A stretch of DNA of 8,639 nucleotides from Gammaproteobacteria bacterium. Lineage in GTDB: Bacteria > Pseudomonadota > Gammaproteobacteria > UBA9214. The DNA lies in the NCBI GenBank assembly GCA_030599705.1, contig JAUVNM010000053.1:1-8639 (forward strand), given 5' to 3'. Positions 1 to 7,123 of this stretch are shown piece by piece. Both the position numbers and the translations under genes were made by a program. Under the pieces are notes generated by a model. The model saw only the letters and a program-made list of their open reading frames with translations. It was not told the origin of the DNA and did no database searches. How positions within the stretch are numbered: the stretch's first letter is position 1; each line of letters starts with the position of its first letter.

Positions 1-206
1 CCTGATCGAGTGGGTAGCACCTGCTCAGCAAGGTCACGCGTGGCCCAGGGAGAAGGTGAGACCGGGAGCCGGTCGAGAAGCTGGCCTGGGCCATGGACTT
101 GCAGCGGTCCCTGACCAGGGGACTGCCGGGGCAGCGGATTCACACTGGATAGATCCAACCCTCTCGATCAAGTCCTTTGTTAATCGCCGGCTCAGGTCAG
201 GGCAGG
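1..206. other. Unassigned left edge, no recognisable gene
   Basis: This stretch lies downstream of the minus-strand ABC ATPase stop codon and runs to the window edge. I see no recognisable protein. A minus-strand reading frame starts with ATG at 94 and stays open to base 1, which could be the start of the next gene of the ABC operon. It has no clear ribosome binding site and matches no family I know. Bases 107-125 can form a short hairpin (GTCCCT pairing with AGGGGAC), but no T-tract follows on either strand, so it is not a convincing terminator. Confidence 0.4.
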
Positions 207-974
207 CTACATCGGCAACCACACCGGTCCCTGTGCCGCCTGCAGGCATTGCAGCGGGTGACCATAGAGGCGTTCGAGTACGTCCTGGGTCAGTACTTCA
301 TCCGCGGTACCCTGCCGGGTTTCGCCATTCCCGAACAGCAGCAGGAAGTGATCGCAGTAACGCAGTGCAAGGTTCAGGTCGTGCAAGACCAGCAACATGG
401 CCTGGTCCCCGGCATGGCTGCGTTCAGTCAGTAAATCGAGCATGTGCACCTGGTGATGAATATCCAGGTGGTTCGTCGGCTCGTCCAGCAGCAGCAACCC
501 GGGGTCCTGAACCAGCAGGGTGGCAATGCCGAGCCGGCGGCGTTCCCCGCCGGACAGGGTGGCCACATTCCGGTCAGCCATTGGCTCTAGTTCGACGGCC
601 TGCAGGGCCTTCCGGGCGAGTGCAACATCATCCGGACCTTCCCATTGCAGCGGCCCGAGATACGGGTGTCTGCCGATCAATACGGTTTCCATCACACTGG
701 CCGGAAAGGCATCGATATGATCCTGTAACAGGATGCCGATGCCTTTTGCCCGGGTACGCCGGGGCAGGCTGTGCAGGGGGTTGCCTCCCAGCTGGACAGA
801 CCCGCTGTCGGGTTTGCGCAACCCGGCCAGTGTGTGCAGCAGCGTGGTCTTGCCGGAGCCGTTGCGTCCGAGGATGCACCAGTGCTGGCCGGCATCGATG
901 TGCAAATCCAGTTGCCGGCAAACACTGACGCTACCGATGTGGACATCGAGCCGGGCTGTATCAAGCAGACCCAT
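207..974 (-). CDS. FecE/BtuD-type ABC importer ATP-binding protein
   Basis: This is the cytoplasmic ATPase of a type II ABC importer; the family takes up iron-siderophores, heme or cobalamin. At 255 residues it has the usual length and every nucleotide-binding motif is intact. Walker A is GRNGSGKTT at residues 36-44 (K42), the Q-loop glutamine is Q84, the signature LSGGE is at 140-144, Walker B LLLLDEP is at 160-166 (catalytic E165), the D-loop is NHLD, and the switch histidine is H198 in LHDLN. The ATG start lies only 5 bases after the stop codon of the permease gene, so the two are almost certainly cotranscribed and translationally coupled. The substrate cannot be read from the ATPase. Cobalamin and ferric siderophore are both possible, and no riboswitch or binding protein in the window decides between them. 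The family call is firm and the substrate is open. Confidence 0.95.
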   Translation of the reverse strand: MGLLDTARLDVHIGSVSVCRQLDLHIDAGQHWCILGRNGSGKTTLLHTLAGLRKPDSGSVQLGGNPLHSLPRRTRAKGIGILLQDHIDAFPASVMETVLIGRHPYLGPLQWEGPDDVALARKALQAVELEPMADRNVATLSGGERRRLGIATLLVQDPGLLLLDEPTNHLDIHHQVHMLDLLTERSHAGDQAMLLVLHDLNLALRYCDHFLLLFGNGETRQGTADEVLTQDVLERLYGHPLQCLQAAQGPVWLPM

Positions 975-979
975 TGCGG

Positions 980-1966
980 TTAGCCGTCCCGGCCATGCGG
1001 TTCGCGGGACTGATACAACAGGTAAAGAAACACCGGTACCCCCACCAGCGCCGTCAGGATACCGACCGGCAGCTGGCGCGGGGCCAGCAGGGTGCGCGCC
1101 AGCGCGTCTGCTACCAGCAACAGGCTGCCGCCGAGCAGGGCACTGGCCGGCAGCAGGATACGGTGATCACGGATGCCCTGCAGGCGCAGCATGTGTGGAA
1201 CGATCAAGCCGACAAACCCGATGGTACCGGCAATGGTGACCGCAGCGGCTGTGAACACAGATGCCGTGACATAGACAAGACGCCGCAGGGCAGGCACGGA
1301 AACACCCAGCGATGTGGCAGTGAGTTCGCCGTGTGCCATGATATTCAGCGAGCGGCCCAGTATGATCGCCAGGGGGATGCCGGCAAGCAGAATGATGAAA
1401 CCGGAAACCGGCGTTGTTGCATAGGACAGGTCACCCATCAGCCAGAACAACATGCCACGCAGGCTTTGTTCCGGGCTGAGGGCAAGCAGGAAACCGATTA
1501 CCGCTCCCCAGCCCGCTGCGATGACGACGCCGGTCAGCAGCAGGCGGTTCATGGACCAGCTGCCATGGCCACGCGACAGTCCGAATACGATCAGCATCGA
1601 GAACAGTGCCCCGCCAAAAGCCGCACCCTGCATCCAGGCGCCGCCCAGGCCAAGTAGCAGGGTAGTGAGTGCGCCGGTTGCCGCACCGCCGGAAACACCG
1701 AGCACATACGGGTCCGCGAGCGGGTTGCGTAACAATACCTGCATGAAACCGCCCGCCAGTGCCAACAGGGCGCCGGTAATAAATGCGGCGGCGGTTCTTG
1801 GCCAGCGCAGGTCCAGGATGACACGCGTCCCCAGTGCCTGCTCGTCGCCGCTTATCACCGCTGCCAGATCGCGCCAGCCGGTATCAATACTGCCGGTCAT
1901 CAGGCTGAGAACAAAGCCGGCCAGTGCCAGCAGGGTCAATGTTGCGAACAGTGGGAGTGGATGCAT
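980..1966 (-). CDS. FecCD/BtuC-type ABC importer permease
   Basis: This is a 328-residue polytopic inner-membrane permease, the expected length for the FecCD family, which normally has about ten helices and works as a homodimer or heterodimer. Family hallmarks are visible: LRWPRT at residues 53-58, leading into the helix and the GGFMQVLLRNPLADPYVLG block at 72-90; the GFVGLIVPHMLR coupling segment at 250-261 that contacts the ATPase; and a C-terminal LPVGILTALVGVPVF segment. An in-frame TAA eight codons upstream limits the start, so the ATG at 1966 is the natural choice, although its ribosome binding site is weak. The gene follows the HAD phosphatase by 41 bases and precedes the ATPase by 5. 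A single permease implies a homodimer. The periplasmic binding protein is not here and may lie beyond the left edge or elsewhere in the genome. Confidence 0.95.
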   Translation of the reverse strand: MHPLPLFATLTLLALAGFVLSLMTGSIDTGWRDLAAVISGDEQALGTRVILDLRWPRTAAAFITGALLALAGGFMQVLLRNPLADPYVLGVSGGAATGALTTLLLGLGGAWMQGAAFGGALFSMLIVFGLSRGHGSWSMNRLLLTGVVIAAGWGAVIGFLLALSPEQSLRGMLFWLMGDLSYATTPVSGFIILLAGIPLAIILGRSLNIMAHGELTATSLGVSVPALRRLVYVTASVFTAAAVTIAGTIGFVGLIVPHMLRLQGIRDHRILLPASALLGGSLLLVADALARTLLAPRQLPVGILTALVGVPVFLYLLYQSREPHGRDG

Positions 1967-2007
1967 GCTGATGGATGACTCATGGGGTTATCGCCAGACA
2001 GGACAGG

Positions 2008-2664
2008 TCAGTCCCGGAGGCTGATGATTGGCCAGCCGTGTGTTTCGGCATGCTGCCTGAGTATTTCGTCCGGATCCACGGCGATCGGATGGGTTACTGC
2101 GTTCAGCAACGGGAGGTCATTGTGGGAGTCGCTGTAAAACCAGCTGTCTTCAAGCGTGCGGTCGTTGAACTCCAGCCAGTTTCTGAGTTTGTGGATCTTG
2201 CCTTCCTGGAAACACGGCACATCACGAATACTGCCGGTGTAACGCTCGGCAACGATTTCAGGCTCCGTCGCCAGCAGTTGATCAATACCGTAGAGTTCGG
2301 CAATCGGGCCGGTTATGAAGCGGTTGGTGGCCGTGATAATGACCGGCGTACGGCCCAGTAAGCGGTGCTCCTGTATCAGCTGCCGTGCCTTGGGAAGCAG
2401 GATGGGTTTGATCTTCTCTTTAATATAATGCCGGCGCAGGTCAAGCAGTGTTTCCATGTCATGTTCGGCAAGCGGCCGCAGCTGGAACCGTAAAAATTCG
2501 TGGATATCGAGGACCCCCGCCTTGTACTGGTCGTAGAATCGCTGGTTTTCCTGTTCGTAGTACGCACCGTCAACAATGCCGCGTTCGGCAAGAAAACATC
2601 CCCACAGGTAGTCACTGTCACCACCGATCAGGGTATTGTCCAGGTCAAACAGTGCAATGCTCAC
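2008..2664 (-). CDS. HAD family IB phosphatase (SerB-like fold)
   Basis: This is a soluble 218-residue phosphohydrolase of the haloacid dehalogenase superfamily, subfamily IB, the group that contains phosphoserine phosphatase and related small-molecule phosphatases. Motif I is DLDNT at residues 7-11, with nucleophile D7 and acid/base D9. Motif II is ITAT with T111, motif III is K156 in EGKIHKL, and motif IV is YSDSHNDLPLL with D179 and D183 as magnesium ligands. The helical cap lies between motifs I and II (about residues 15-85), as expected for a C1 cap. The start is GTG at 2664, supported by GGAG nine bases upstream and by motif I being so close to the N-terminus. The gene is divergent from rppH and lies 41 bases upstream of the ABC permease, so it may lead that transcript. 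The exact substrate cannot be inferred; phosphoserine, histidinol phosphate and similar phosphomonoesters are the usual choices. Confidence 0.92.
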   Translation of the reverse strand: MSIALFDLDNTLIGGDSDYLWGCFLAERGIVDGAYYEQENQRFYDQYKAGVLDIHEFLRFQLRPLAEHDMETLLDLRRHYIKEKIKPILLPKARQLIQEHRLLGRTPVIITATNRFITGPIAELYGIDQLLATEPEIVAERYTGSIRDVPCFQEGKIHKLRNWLEFNDRTLEDSWFYSDSHNDLPLLNAVTHPIAVDPDEILRQHAETHGWPIISLRD

Positions 2665-2694
2665 GGCATCCGGCTCCGGGGAAAAACGCCGCCA

Positions 2695-2722
2695 AGCATA
2701 GTGGCTGATGCTAAAAAGTAAA
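2695..2722 (-). promoter_or_regulatory. Weak candidate promoter for the HAD phosphatase
   Basis: On the minus strand TTTACT (2722-2717) and TATGCT (2700-2695) are 16 bases apart. Each matches 4 of 6 positions of the sigma70 -35 and -10 consensus. The position about 30 bases upstream of the GTG start is reasonable, but matches this loose occur by chance. Confidence 0.3.
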
Positions 2723-2744
2723 ACCGGGCTGCCGCACCGGTCAT

Positions 2745-2773
2745 TTGCCCATTACCGACAGCTATGGGAAAAT
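2745..2773 (+). promoter_or_regulatory. Weak candidate promoter for rppH-ptsP
   Basis: TTGCCC (2745-2750) and GAAAAT (2768-2773) are separated by 17 bases, each a 4 of 6 match to sigma70 boxes. Transcription would start near 2780, giving a leader of about 28 bases before the GTG. A perfect TATAAT at 2798-2803 is too close to the start codon and has no -35 partner, so I did not choose it. Confidence 0.3.
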
Positions 2774-2792
2774 CAGGCCAATCAGGAATTAC

Positions 2793-2797
2793 AAGGA
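2793..2797 (+). promoter_or_regulatory. Ribosome binding site that fixes the rppH start
   Basis: AAGGA lies ten bases before the GTG at 2808. It makes this GTG the start rather than the in-frame TTG at 2745, which would add 21 residues with no counterpart in RppH proteins. Confidence 0.75.
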
Positions 2798-2807
2798 TAT
2801 AATACAA

Positions 2808-3323
2808 GTGATTGATCCGGATGGATTTAGACCAAATGTAGGGATCATTCTTTCGAACTGTCAGGGGCGCCTTTTATGGGCGCGTCGCATCGGTCAGAGT
2901 GCCTGGCAATTCCCGCAGGGTGGAATGCGCACTGACGAGACCCCGGCCGAGGCCATGTACCGCGAGCTGTCCGAAGAAGTCGGGCTGTGTCCCGATCATG
3001 TTGATGTGATGGGCGCGACCCGGGGCTGGCTGCGGTATCGGCTGCCGCACAAGTACCTCCGCCGTTCCAGCCGGCCCCTGTGTATCGGGCAAAAGCAGGT
3101 GTGGTTCATGTTGCGACTGCTGTGTGATGATGCCGAAGTCTGCCTGGATAGTTCTGCAAAGCCTGAATTCGACAACTGGCGCTGGGTCGATTACTGGCAG
3201 CCACTGGATGAAGTTGTGCCCTTCAAGCGCAATGTATACAGGAAGGCGCTGCATGAGCTGGCGCCACTGCTGTTTCCTGACGGCGTGCCCGAATATGCAA
3301 GCAACGGCAGCTTGTCCAGATAG
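2808..3323 (+). CDS. rppH: RNA pyrophosphohydrolase (Nudix)
   Basis: RppH removes pyrophosphate from the 5' triphosphate end of mRNAs, which opens them to RNase E decay. The 171-residue protein starts (V)IDPDGFRPNVGII, the standard RppH opening, and E. coli RppH is 176 residues. The Nudix box is perfect: G38, E44, R52, E53, L54, E56, E57, G59, L60, with E53, E56 and E57 as metal ligands. The WQFPQGG segment just before it (33-39) is typical of RppH rather than of other Nudix hydrolases. GTG at 2808 was chosen over the upstream TTG because of its AAGGA ribosome binding site and because homology begins there. ptsP follows 69 bases downstream on the same strand, an arrangement conserved in many gammaproteobacteria, so the two are probably cotranscribed. 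Confidence 0.96.
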   Translation: MIDPDGFRPNVGIILSNCQGRLLWARRIGQSAWQFPQGGMRTDETPAEAMYRELSEEVGLCPDHVDVMGATRGWLRYRLPHKYLRRSSRPLCIGQKQVWFMLRLLCDDAEVCLDSSAKPEFDNWRWVDYWQPLDEVVPFKRNVYRKALHELAPLLFPDGVPEYASNGSLSR

Positions 3324-3392
3324 TCGCCAGTGACGCTACTGACCCTGGTGGTTCTTGCAGTACAACGGGCACACTCATAACCGGAACATTCC

Positions 3393-5657
3393 ATGCTGGA
3401 TATTCTCCGCCGTATCGTCCAGGAGGTAAACGCTGCGCCTGATCTCGAGCAGGCACTTAATATAATCGTGATGCGTGTGCGGGTAACGGTGAATGTCGAT
3501 GTTGCCTCTGTTTACCTTGTCGACGCACACAATTCGCAATATGTCCTGATGGCCACCGAGGGTTTGCGCAAGGACGCAGTCGGCAAGGTACGCCTGAACA
3601 GCGGCGAAGGCCTGGTCGGGATGGTGGTCGAGCGTGAGGAACCGGTTAACCTGGATGATGCACCCAGTCATCCGCGCTACCGGTTTACGATTGAAACCGG
3701 GGAACAGCCCTATCACGGCTTTCTTGGCATCCCCATTATCCAGCATGGCAGGGTGCTGGGTATCCTCGTGGTACGCCAGCGGCAGTCGCGCAAGTTCGGT
3801 GAGGAGGAAGAAGCCTTTCTGGTAACGCTGGCTGCGCAACTGGCCGGGGCCATTACCCATGCCGGCGCCAGTGGTGAAATTTCACGGTTGCTGGAAACGC
3901 CGGATAAAGTCTCGGTGGTACTGCACGGATTGCCCGGTGCACCCGGTGTGGCAGTTGGCCAGGCCATGGTGGTGTATCCACCGTCCAACCTGGATGCGAT
4001 TCCGGACCGCAAGATTACGGATGTTGAAGGCGAACTTGCCGTCTTCCGGGATGCGGTGGCGGCGGTCCAGGATGATATGCGTGATTATTCGAACAGAATG
4101 TCAGGCGTACTGCCCGCGGAAGATCTCGCACTCTTCGATGCCCTGATGCTCATGCTTGGCAGTGACACCCTGGTAGAAAAAACCATGGAACGCATCCGTG
4201 CCGGTAACTGGGCCGCGGGCTCCCTGCGTGAAACCATCGGGGAGCATGTGCGGATCTTTGAAACCATGGAAGACAGTTACCTGCGGGAGCGCGCCAGCGA
4301 TATCCGCGATCTCGGACGCCGGGTCCTGACCCATATCCAGAGTGACCGTTCTGCCAGCCGCCCGGCGTATGCACAGACCGTGCTGGTTGGTGAAGATATC
4401 AGTGCCGGCCAGTTGGCCGAGATCCCGATGGAGCAGCTGGCCGGTATTGTTTCGGCGAGCGGCTCCAGTTCCTCGCACGTAGCCATCCTGGCGCAGTCGA
4501 TGGGGATCCCCGCTGTCATGGGTGTCGAGGGGTTGCCGGTCTACCGGCTCGAGGGACAGACCATGATTGCGGATGGCTATCGCGGCGATGTCTTCGTAAA
4601 TCCATCGGTACTGGTGCGCGAGGAATTCGTCCGCCTGCAGGCGGAAGAAACCGAGCTGACCGCCGGCCTTAAGGACGTTGCCGGTCAGCCATCAGTCACC
4701 CCGGATGGTGTCAGTATCCCGCTTTACCTGAATACCGGACTGGTGTCGGGTATCGAGCCCGAATTGCACAGTGAGGGTGACGGGGTCGGTCTCTACCGCA
4801 CCGAGATCCCGTTCCTGATGCGCGAACAGTTCCCCGGCGAAGAGGAGCAGCGGCGCATTTACCGCAAGGTGCTCGAGGCGTTTGCGCCGCGACCGGTAAC
4901 CTTGCGTACCCTCGATGTCGGGGGTGACAAGATGCTGTCCTACTTCCCGGTCCGGGAGGAAAATCCGTTTCTTGGCTGGCGCGGTATCCGCATCAGCCTC
5001 GATCACCCGGAGATTTTCCTGACCCAGCTGCGCGCCATGCTGCGCGCCAGTACCGGTCTGAACAACCTCACCATAATGATGCCGATGATATCGACAGCAA
5101 CCGAGCTTGATATGGCCATGGTCCTGATCAACCAGGCGATTGATGAGCTGATCGAGGAAGGGGAGCCGCTGCAGCGGCCCCCGATTGGAATCATGATCGA
5201 AGTGCCATCCGCCGTGTACCAGGTGAAGGCCATGGCAGGCCACGCTGATTTCTTTTCCATCGGGACCAATGACCTGACTCAATACCTGCTGGCCGTGGAC
5301 CGGAATAACTCCCGGGTTGCCAGTTTGTACCAGTCGCTGCATCCCGCGGTTCTGTGTGCCGTGCAACACGTCGTGGAACAGGCGCACAAGCTGGGCAAAC
5401 CGGTCAGTGTCTGCGGGGAAATGGCCGGTGATCCGGCAGCGGTACTGGCGCTGCTGGGGCTGGGGGTGGACAGCCTGAGTATGTCGGTCAGCAGTCTGCC
5501 GCGTATCAAATGGGTGATCCGGAGTTTTACCCGGGAAGAGGCGCGCGCTGTATTGCAGCAGGCACTGGAGATGGATGACCCGCTGGCGATCAGGAAACTC
5601 TATAACAGTGTGCTGGAGCAGGGTGGCCTGGGCGGCCTGGTGCGGCCCGGGAACTAA
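3393..5657 (+). CDS. ptsP: PEP-protein phosphotransferase, nitrogen PTS enzyme I
   Basis: Enzyme I-Ntr takes the phosphoryl group from phosphoenolpyruvate and passes it to NPr and then to EIIA-Ntr. This regulatory cascade responds to nitrogen and potassium status. At 754 residues it matches the length of E. coli PtsP (748). An N-terminal GAF domain (about 1-160, including LNSGEGLVGMV) is the sensory part that separates PtsP from sugar-PTS enzyme I. Next come the HPr-binding helices (about 180-330), the swivelling domain with the phosphorylated histidine H362 in SSSSHVAILAQSMGIPAVMG, and the PEP-binding barrel with DGVGLYRTE (463-471), RTLDVGGDK (505-513), FSIGTNDLTQY (621-631) and catalytic C674 in CGEMAGD. 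The ATG start aligns with the E. coli N-terminus and has GGAA six bases upstream. Residue 368 is Gln where many PEP-utilising swivel domains have Arg. The NPr and EIIA-Ntr genes are not in the window. The stop codon lies within an 8-bp repeat that borders a MITE-like insertion. Confidence 0.97.
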   Translation: MLDILRRIVQEVNAAPDLEQALNIIVMRVRVTVNVDVASVYLVDAHNSQYVLMATEGLRKDAVGKVRLNSGEGLVGMVVEREEPVNLDDAPSHPRYRFTIETGEQPYHGFLGIPIIQHGRVLGILVVRQRQSRKFGEEEEAFLVTLAAQLAGAITHAGASGEISRLLETPDKVSVVLHGLPGAPGVAVGQAMVVYPPSNLDAIPDRKITDVEGELAVFRDAVAAVQDDMRDYSNRMSGVLPAEDLALFDALMLMLGSDTLVEKTMERIRAGNWAAGSLRETIGEHVRIFETMEDSYLRERASDIRDLGRRVLTHIQSDRSASRPAYAQTVLVGEDISAGQLAEIPMEQLAGIVSASGSSSSHVAILAQSMGIPAVMGVEGLPVYRLEGQTMIADGYRGDVFVNPSVLVREEFVRLQAEETELTAGLKDVAGQPSVTPDGVSIPLYLNTGLVSGIEPELHSEGDGVGLYRTEIPFLMREQFPGEEEQRRIYRKVLEAFAPRPVTLRTLDVGGDKMLSYFPVREENPFLGWRGIRISLDHPEIFLTQLRAMLRASTGLNNLTIMMPMISTATELDMAMVLINQAIDELIEEGEPLQRPPIGIMIEVPSAVYQVKAMAGHADFFSIGTNDLTQYLLAVDRNNSRVASLYQSLHPAVLCAVQHVVEQAHKLGKPVSVCGEMAGDPAAVLALLGLGVDSLSMSVSSLPRIKWVIRSFTREEARAVLQQALEMDDPLAIRKLYNSVLEQGGLGGLVRPGN

Positions 5658-5661
5658 CTGG
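5654..5661. repeat. Left copy of the 8-bp target-site duplication
   Basis: CTAACTGG occurs directly outside the left terminal inverted repeat of the MITE-like element and again at 5791-5798. Its TAA (5655-5657) is the stop codon of ptsP. Confidence 0.75.
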
Positions 5662-5790
5662 TGTCCGTCCATTAACACAGGATTTTCCCAGCCCCGTCAT
5701 CCCGGCGCAGGCCGGGATCCAGAGGGTTCAATTGCTTACTGGATTCCGGCCTGCGCCGGAATGACGATAGGTGTTGTTTATGGATGGACG
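5662..5790. mobile_element. 129-bp MITE-like palindromic element
   Basis: The element has no coding capacity. Its ends are imperfect inverted repeats: 5662-5677 on the left and the reverse complement of 5775-5790 on the right agree at 13 of 16 positions (shared core GTCC-TCCAT-AACA). Eight-base direct repeats CTAACTGG flank it exactly, as expected of a target-site duplication. Inside lies the large palindrome at 5695-5766. Miniature inverted-repeat elements of this kind are moved by a transposase encoded elsewhere. An 8-bp duplication is used by families such as IS1595 and ISL3, but I cannot assign this one. The element sits between the convergent ptsP and PepSY genes, and its hairpins might also act as a weak bidirectional transcription barrier, although no T-tract follows them. 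Confidence 0.7.
5695..5766. repeat. Long inverted repeat with nested hairpins
   Basis: The arms 5695-5722 and 5739-5766 are reverse complements at 26 of 28 positions, with a 16-base spacer. Each arm is itself a hairpin: CCCGGC-GCAG-GCCGGG on the left and TTCCGGC-CTGC-GCCGGAA on the right. The GTCATCCCGGCGCAGGCCGG type of sequence is familiar as a dispersed intergenic palindrome in many proteobacterial genomes. Copy number here cannot be judged, because no second copy is present in the window. Confidence 0.9.
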
Positions 5791-5798
5791 CTAACTGG
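5791..5798. repeat. Right copy of the 8-bp target-site duplication
   Basis: CTAACTGG repeats the sequence at 5654-5661. On the minus strand its first three bases form TAG, the stop codon of the PepSY-type gene. Confidence 0.75.
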
Positions 5799-6585
5799 AA
5801 TGTTTACGCTGCCGATGTGACATGGCCGTGGCCCGGCGTTTTCCCCAGAGCCAGACGCCACTGATGGCCAGCAGCAGGAACAGGACTGCCGCGGCGTCCA
5901 CCAGGTAAATGCCCCGGCTGCCAAGGATGCGGCCGCTGTGCAGATCCAGCAGCATGCGCTCCAGCGTTAACCCGGTACCGCGCCAGCTGTGTTGCAGGGC
6001 GGCACGAAGCGCAGGCGAGGGTTCCGTTGGGCGCGACCAGTCGGCTTTCAGGGATTCTGTTTCCTGCCATTCGAGGAAACGCTCATCCGTCCGGTAGTAG
6101 CCGTGCGCGGCATGGATTGCCAGCACACCGGCAGGTGTGAGCCCCAGTGCCTGCATGCCGGCCGGCACCCCGGCCGCCCCGGCAAGACGTTCTACCAGTT
6201 CTCCCTCCGGGGTAAACAGCAGTAACTCTCCCTCGATCGCGATAACCACCAGGCCGGCGAACTCGACGGCTCCCACCAGGGGGGCACTTGCCTGTGGCAG
6301 GCGTGTCGTGTTCCAGTACAGGTGGCTGCCGATCGCGGTAATGCGGATAGCGCCGACGCGATAGCCGTACAGGTCATCCGGCGCGGTGATGCCGTACCAG
6401 TCCAGCAGCAGGTCGGAGCTGACATGCCTTGAATCCAGTGACAGGTCTTCCGTGTGATTGAGAACCAGCCCGGTGACGGTCAGCAGGATGACGAACAGGG
6501 CTGCTGCCAGGCCGATATAACGGTGCCAGATGTACAGGGAGCGCAGCAGTTTTGCCGGTGTTTTTTTGTGCTTATGGCGTGTCAT
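5791..6585 (-). CDS. PepSY-associated two-helix membrane protein
   Basis: This 264-residue inner-membrane protein belongs to the PepSY_TM-like group. Helix 1 is at about residues 24-42 after a basic cytoplasmic N-terminus (RHKHKK), and helix 2 is at about 226-247 before a basic tail, with a periplasmic domain of about 180 residues between them. The marks of the family are WHRYIG (H21) entering helix 1, NH (H44) leaving it, and LERMLLDLHSGRILG (H216) before helix 2. In related ferrisiderophore reductases of the FoxB/PiuB kind, such histidines are thought to bind heme. This protein has two helices rather than the four of full-length members. I chose the ATG at 6585, not one 15 codons upstream, because homology and the basic N-terminus begin there. 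It overlaps the FMN-binding gene by 14 bases, which implies translational coupling. The likely role is passing electrons across the inner membrane to or from that flavoprotein; this is inference. Confidence 0.85.
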   Translation of the reverse strand: MTRHKHKKTPAKLLRSLYIWHRYIGLAAALFVILLTVTGLVLNHTEDLSLDSRHVSSDLLLDWYGITAPDDLYGYRVGAIRITAIGSHLYWNTTRLPQASAPLVGAVEFAGLVVIAIEGELLLFTPEGELVERLAGAAGVPAGMQALGLTPAGVLAIHAAHGYYRTDERFLEWQETESLKADWSRPTEPSPALRAALQHSWRGTGLTLERMLLDLHSGRILGSRGIYLVDAAAVLFLLLAISGVWLWGKRRATAMSHRQRKHSS

Positions 6586-7117
6586 CGGCGTACGCGGTCC
6601 TGGTGTGCAGATAGAGCGCCAGACGGGCAAGGTTTTTCAGGGCCCGGACGGACAGCGTGGCGCCTGAGATACCGTCTATGTTGCGGTCCAGCTGGTGCGC
6701 ATTGGTGAGGCCGGCGCCATTGAACTGCTCCGTAAAGAAAGGATGCCTGATTTCTCCACCACGGCTTTCACGGAAGATCAGTACCCGGACGGTTTCCAGA
6801 TTGCCGTCGTTGACAACGAAGCCGGTGGTAATCGGCTGGTCCTTGCCGATCTCTTCCAGTATCCATGCCGTGCGCCGGCCCTTGCCCCAGTAGCGGATGC
6901 GCAGGGCGTTGTAGCGGTGGCCGAGAATTTTGGTGACCGCTTCTTTTACATCTCCCTGCAGCCACAAGGTTTCCGGTTCCGGTGGCGACCCGGAGAAGAC
7001 CTCCCGAAGAAAGTCTTCCGGTGTCTGGTAGGTGCCGCGCGCCTGTAGCGTGCTGCAGGCACCCAGCAGCGCGATCAGCAGTGCTGTAAGCCTCGGTATG
7101 TAATGAGCATTAACCAT
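6572..7117 (-). CDS. FMN-binding domain lipoprotein (RnfG/NqrC-like)
   Basis: This 181-residue envelope protein has an FMN-binding domain. The C-terminal motif DGISGATLS (residues 148-156) fits the flavinylation signature in which ApbE attaches FMN through a phosphoester bond; the expected acceptor is T154. The N-terminus is a hydrophobic signal segment ending in LLGAC, so C21 is a probable lipid anchor. Ser at +2 suggests delivery to the outer membrane, although the usual sorting rules may not apply here. An in-frame TAA just upstream of ATG 7117 fixes the start, but the ribosome binding site is poor and a hairpin ends six bases before the codon. It lies 58 bases after the porin and overlaps the PepSY gene by 14 bases. 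Single-domain proteins of this kind carry electrons in the periplasm, paired with a membrane partner. No ApbE gene is in the window, so flavinylation would need one elsewhere. Confidence 0.88.
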   Translation of the reverse strand: MVNAHYIPRLTALLIALLGACSTLQARGTYQTPEDFLREVFSGSPPEPETLWLQGDVKEAVTKILGHRYNALRIRYWGKGRRTAWILEEIGKDQPITTGFVVNDGNLETVRVLIFRESRGGEIRHPFFTEQFNGAGLTNAHQLDRNIDGISGATLSVRALKNLARLALYLHTRTAYADDTP

Positions 7118-7123
7118 GGTTTC

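Noticed and set aside
110..175. Partial resemblance on the minus strand to the core of a cobalamin riboswitch (CAGTGTGAATCC followed by GCTGCCCCGGCA)
   Set aside because: The GGGAA segment, the GCCACTG B12 box and the later AGTCAGGA-type element are absent. The likeness covers about 30 bases only, so a riboswitch is not supported even though a possible B12 transporter lies beside it.
34..249. A 71-codon minus-strand reading frame overlapping the end of the ABC ATPase gene
   Set aside because: It starts inside the ATPase coding sequence, lacks a ribosome binding site, and its Pro/Ala/Ser-rich composition resembles no known family.
56..928. A 290-codon plus-strand reading frame opposite the ABC ATPase
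   Set aside because: It is antisense to a gene with every ABC motif intact, and its Arg/Pro/Gly-rich product is typical of a spurious frame.
2798..2803. A perfect TATAAT just before the rppH start codon
   Set aside because: It would place transcription start at the GTG itself, and there is no -35 match 16-18 bases upstream. The ribosome binding site directly before the GTG argues for a leadered message.
4692..5678. A 328-codon minus-strand reading frame inside ptsP
   Set aside because: It is the antisense of conserved PEP-binding barrel sequence. The ptsP frame explains the conservation, and the antisense product is rich in His and Gln without domains.
5695..5766. The large palindrome as a rho-independent terminator for ptsP
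   Set aside because: No run of T follows the stem on either strand, and the flanking duplication shows that the sequence arrived as an inserted element.
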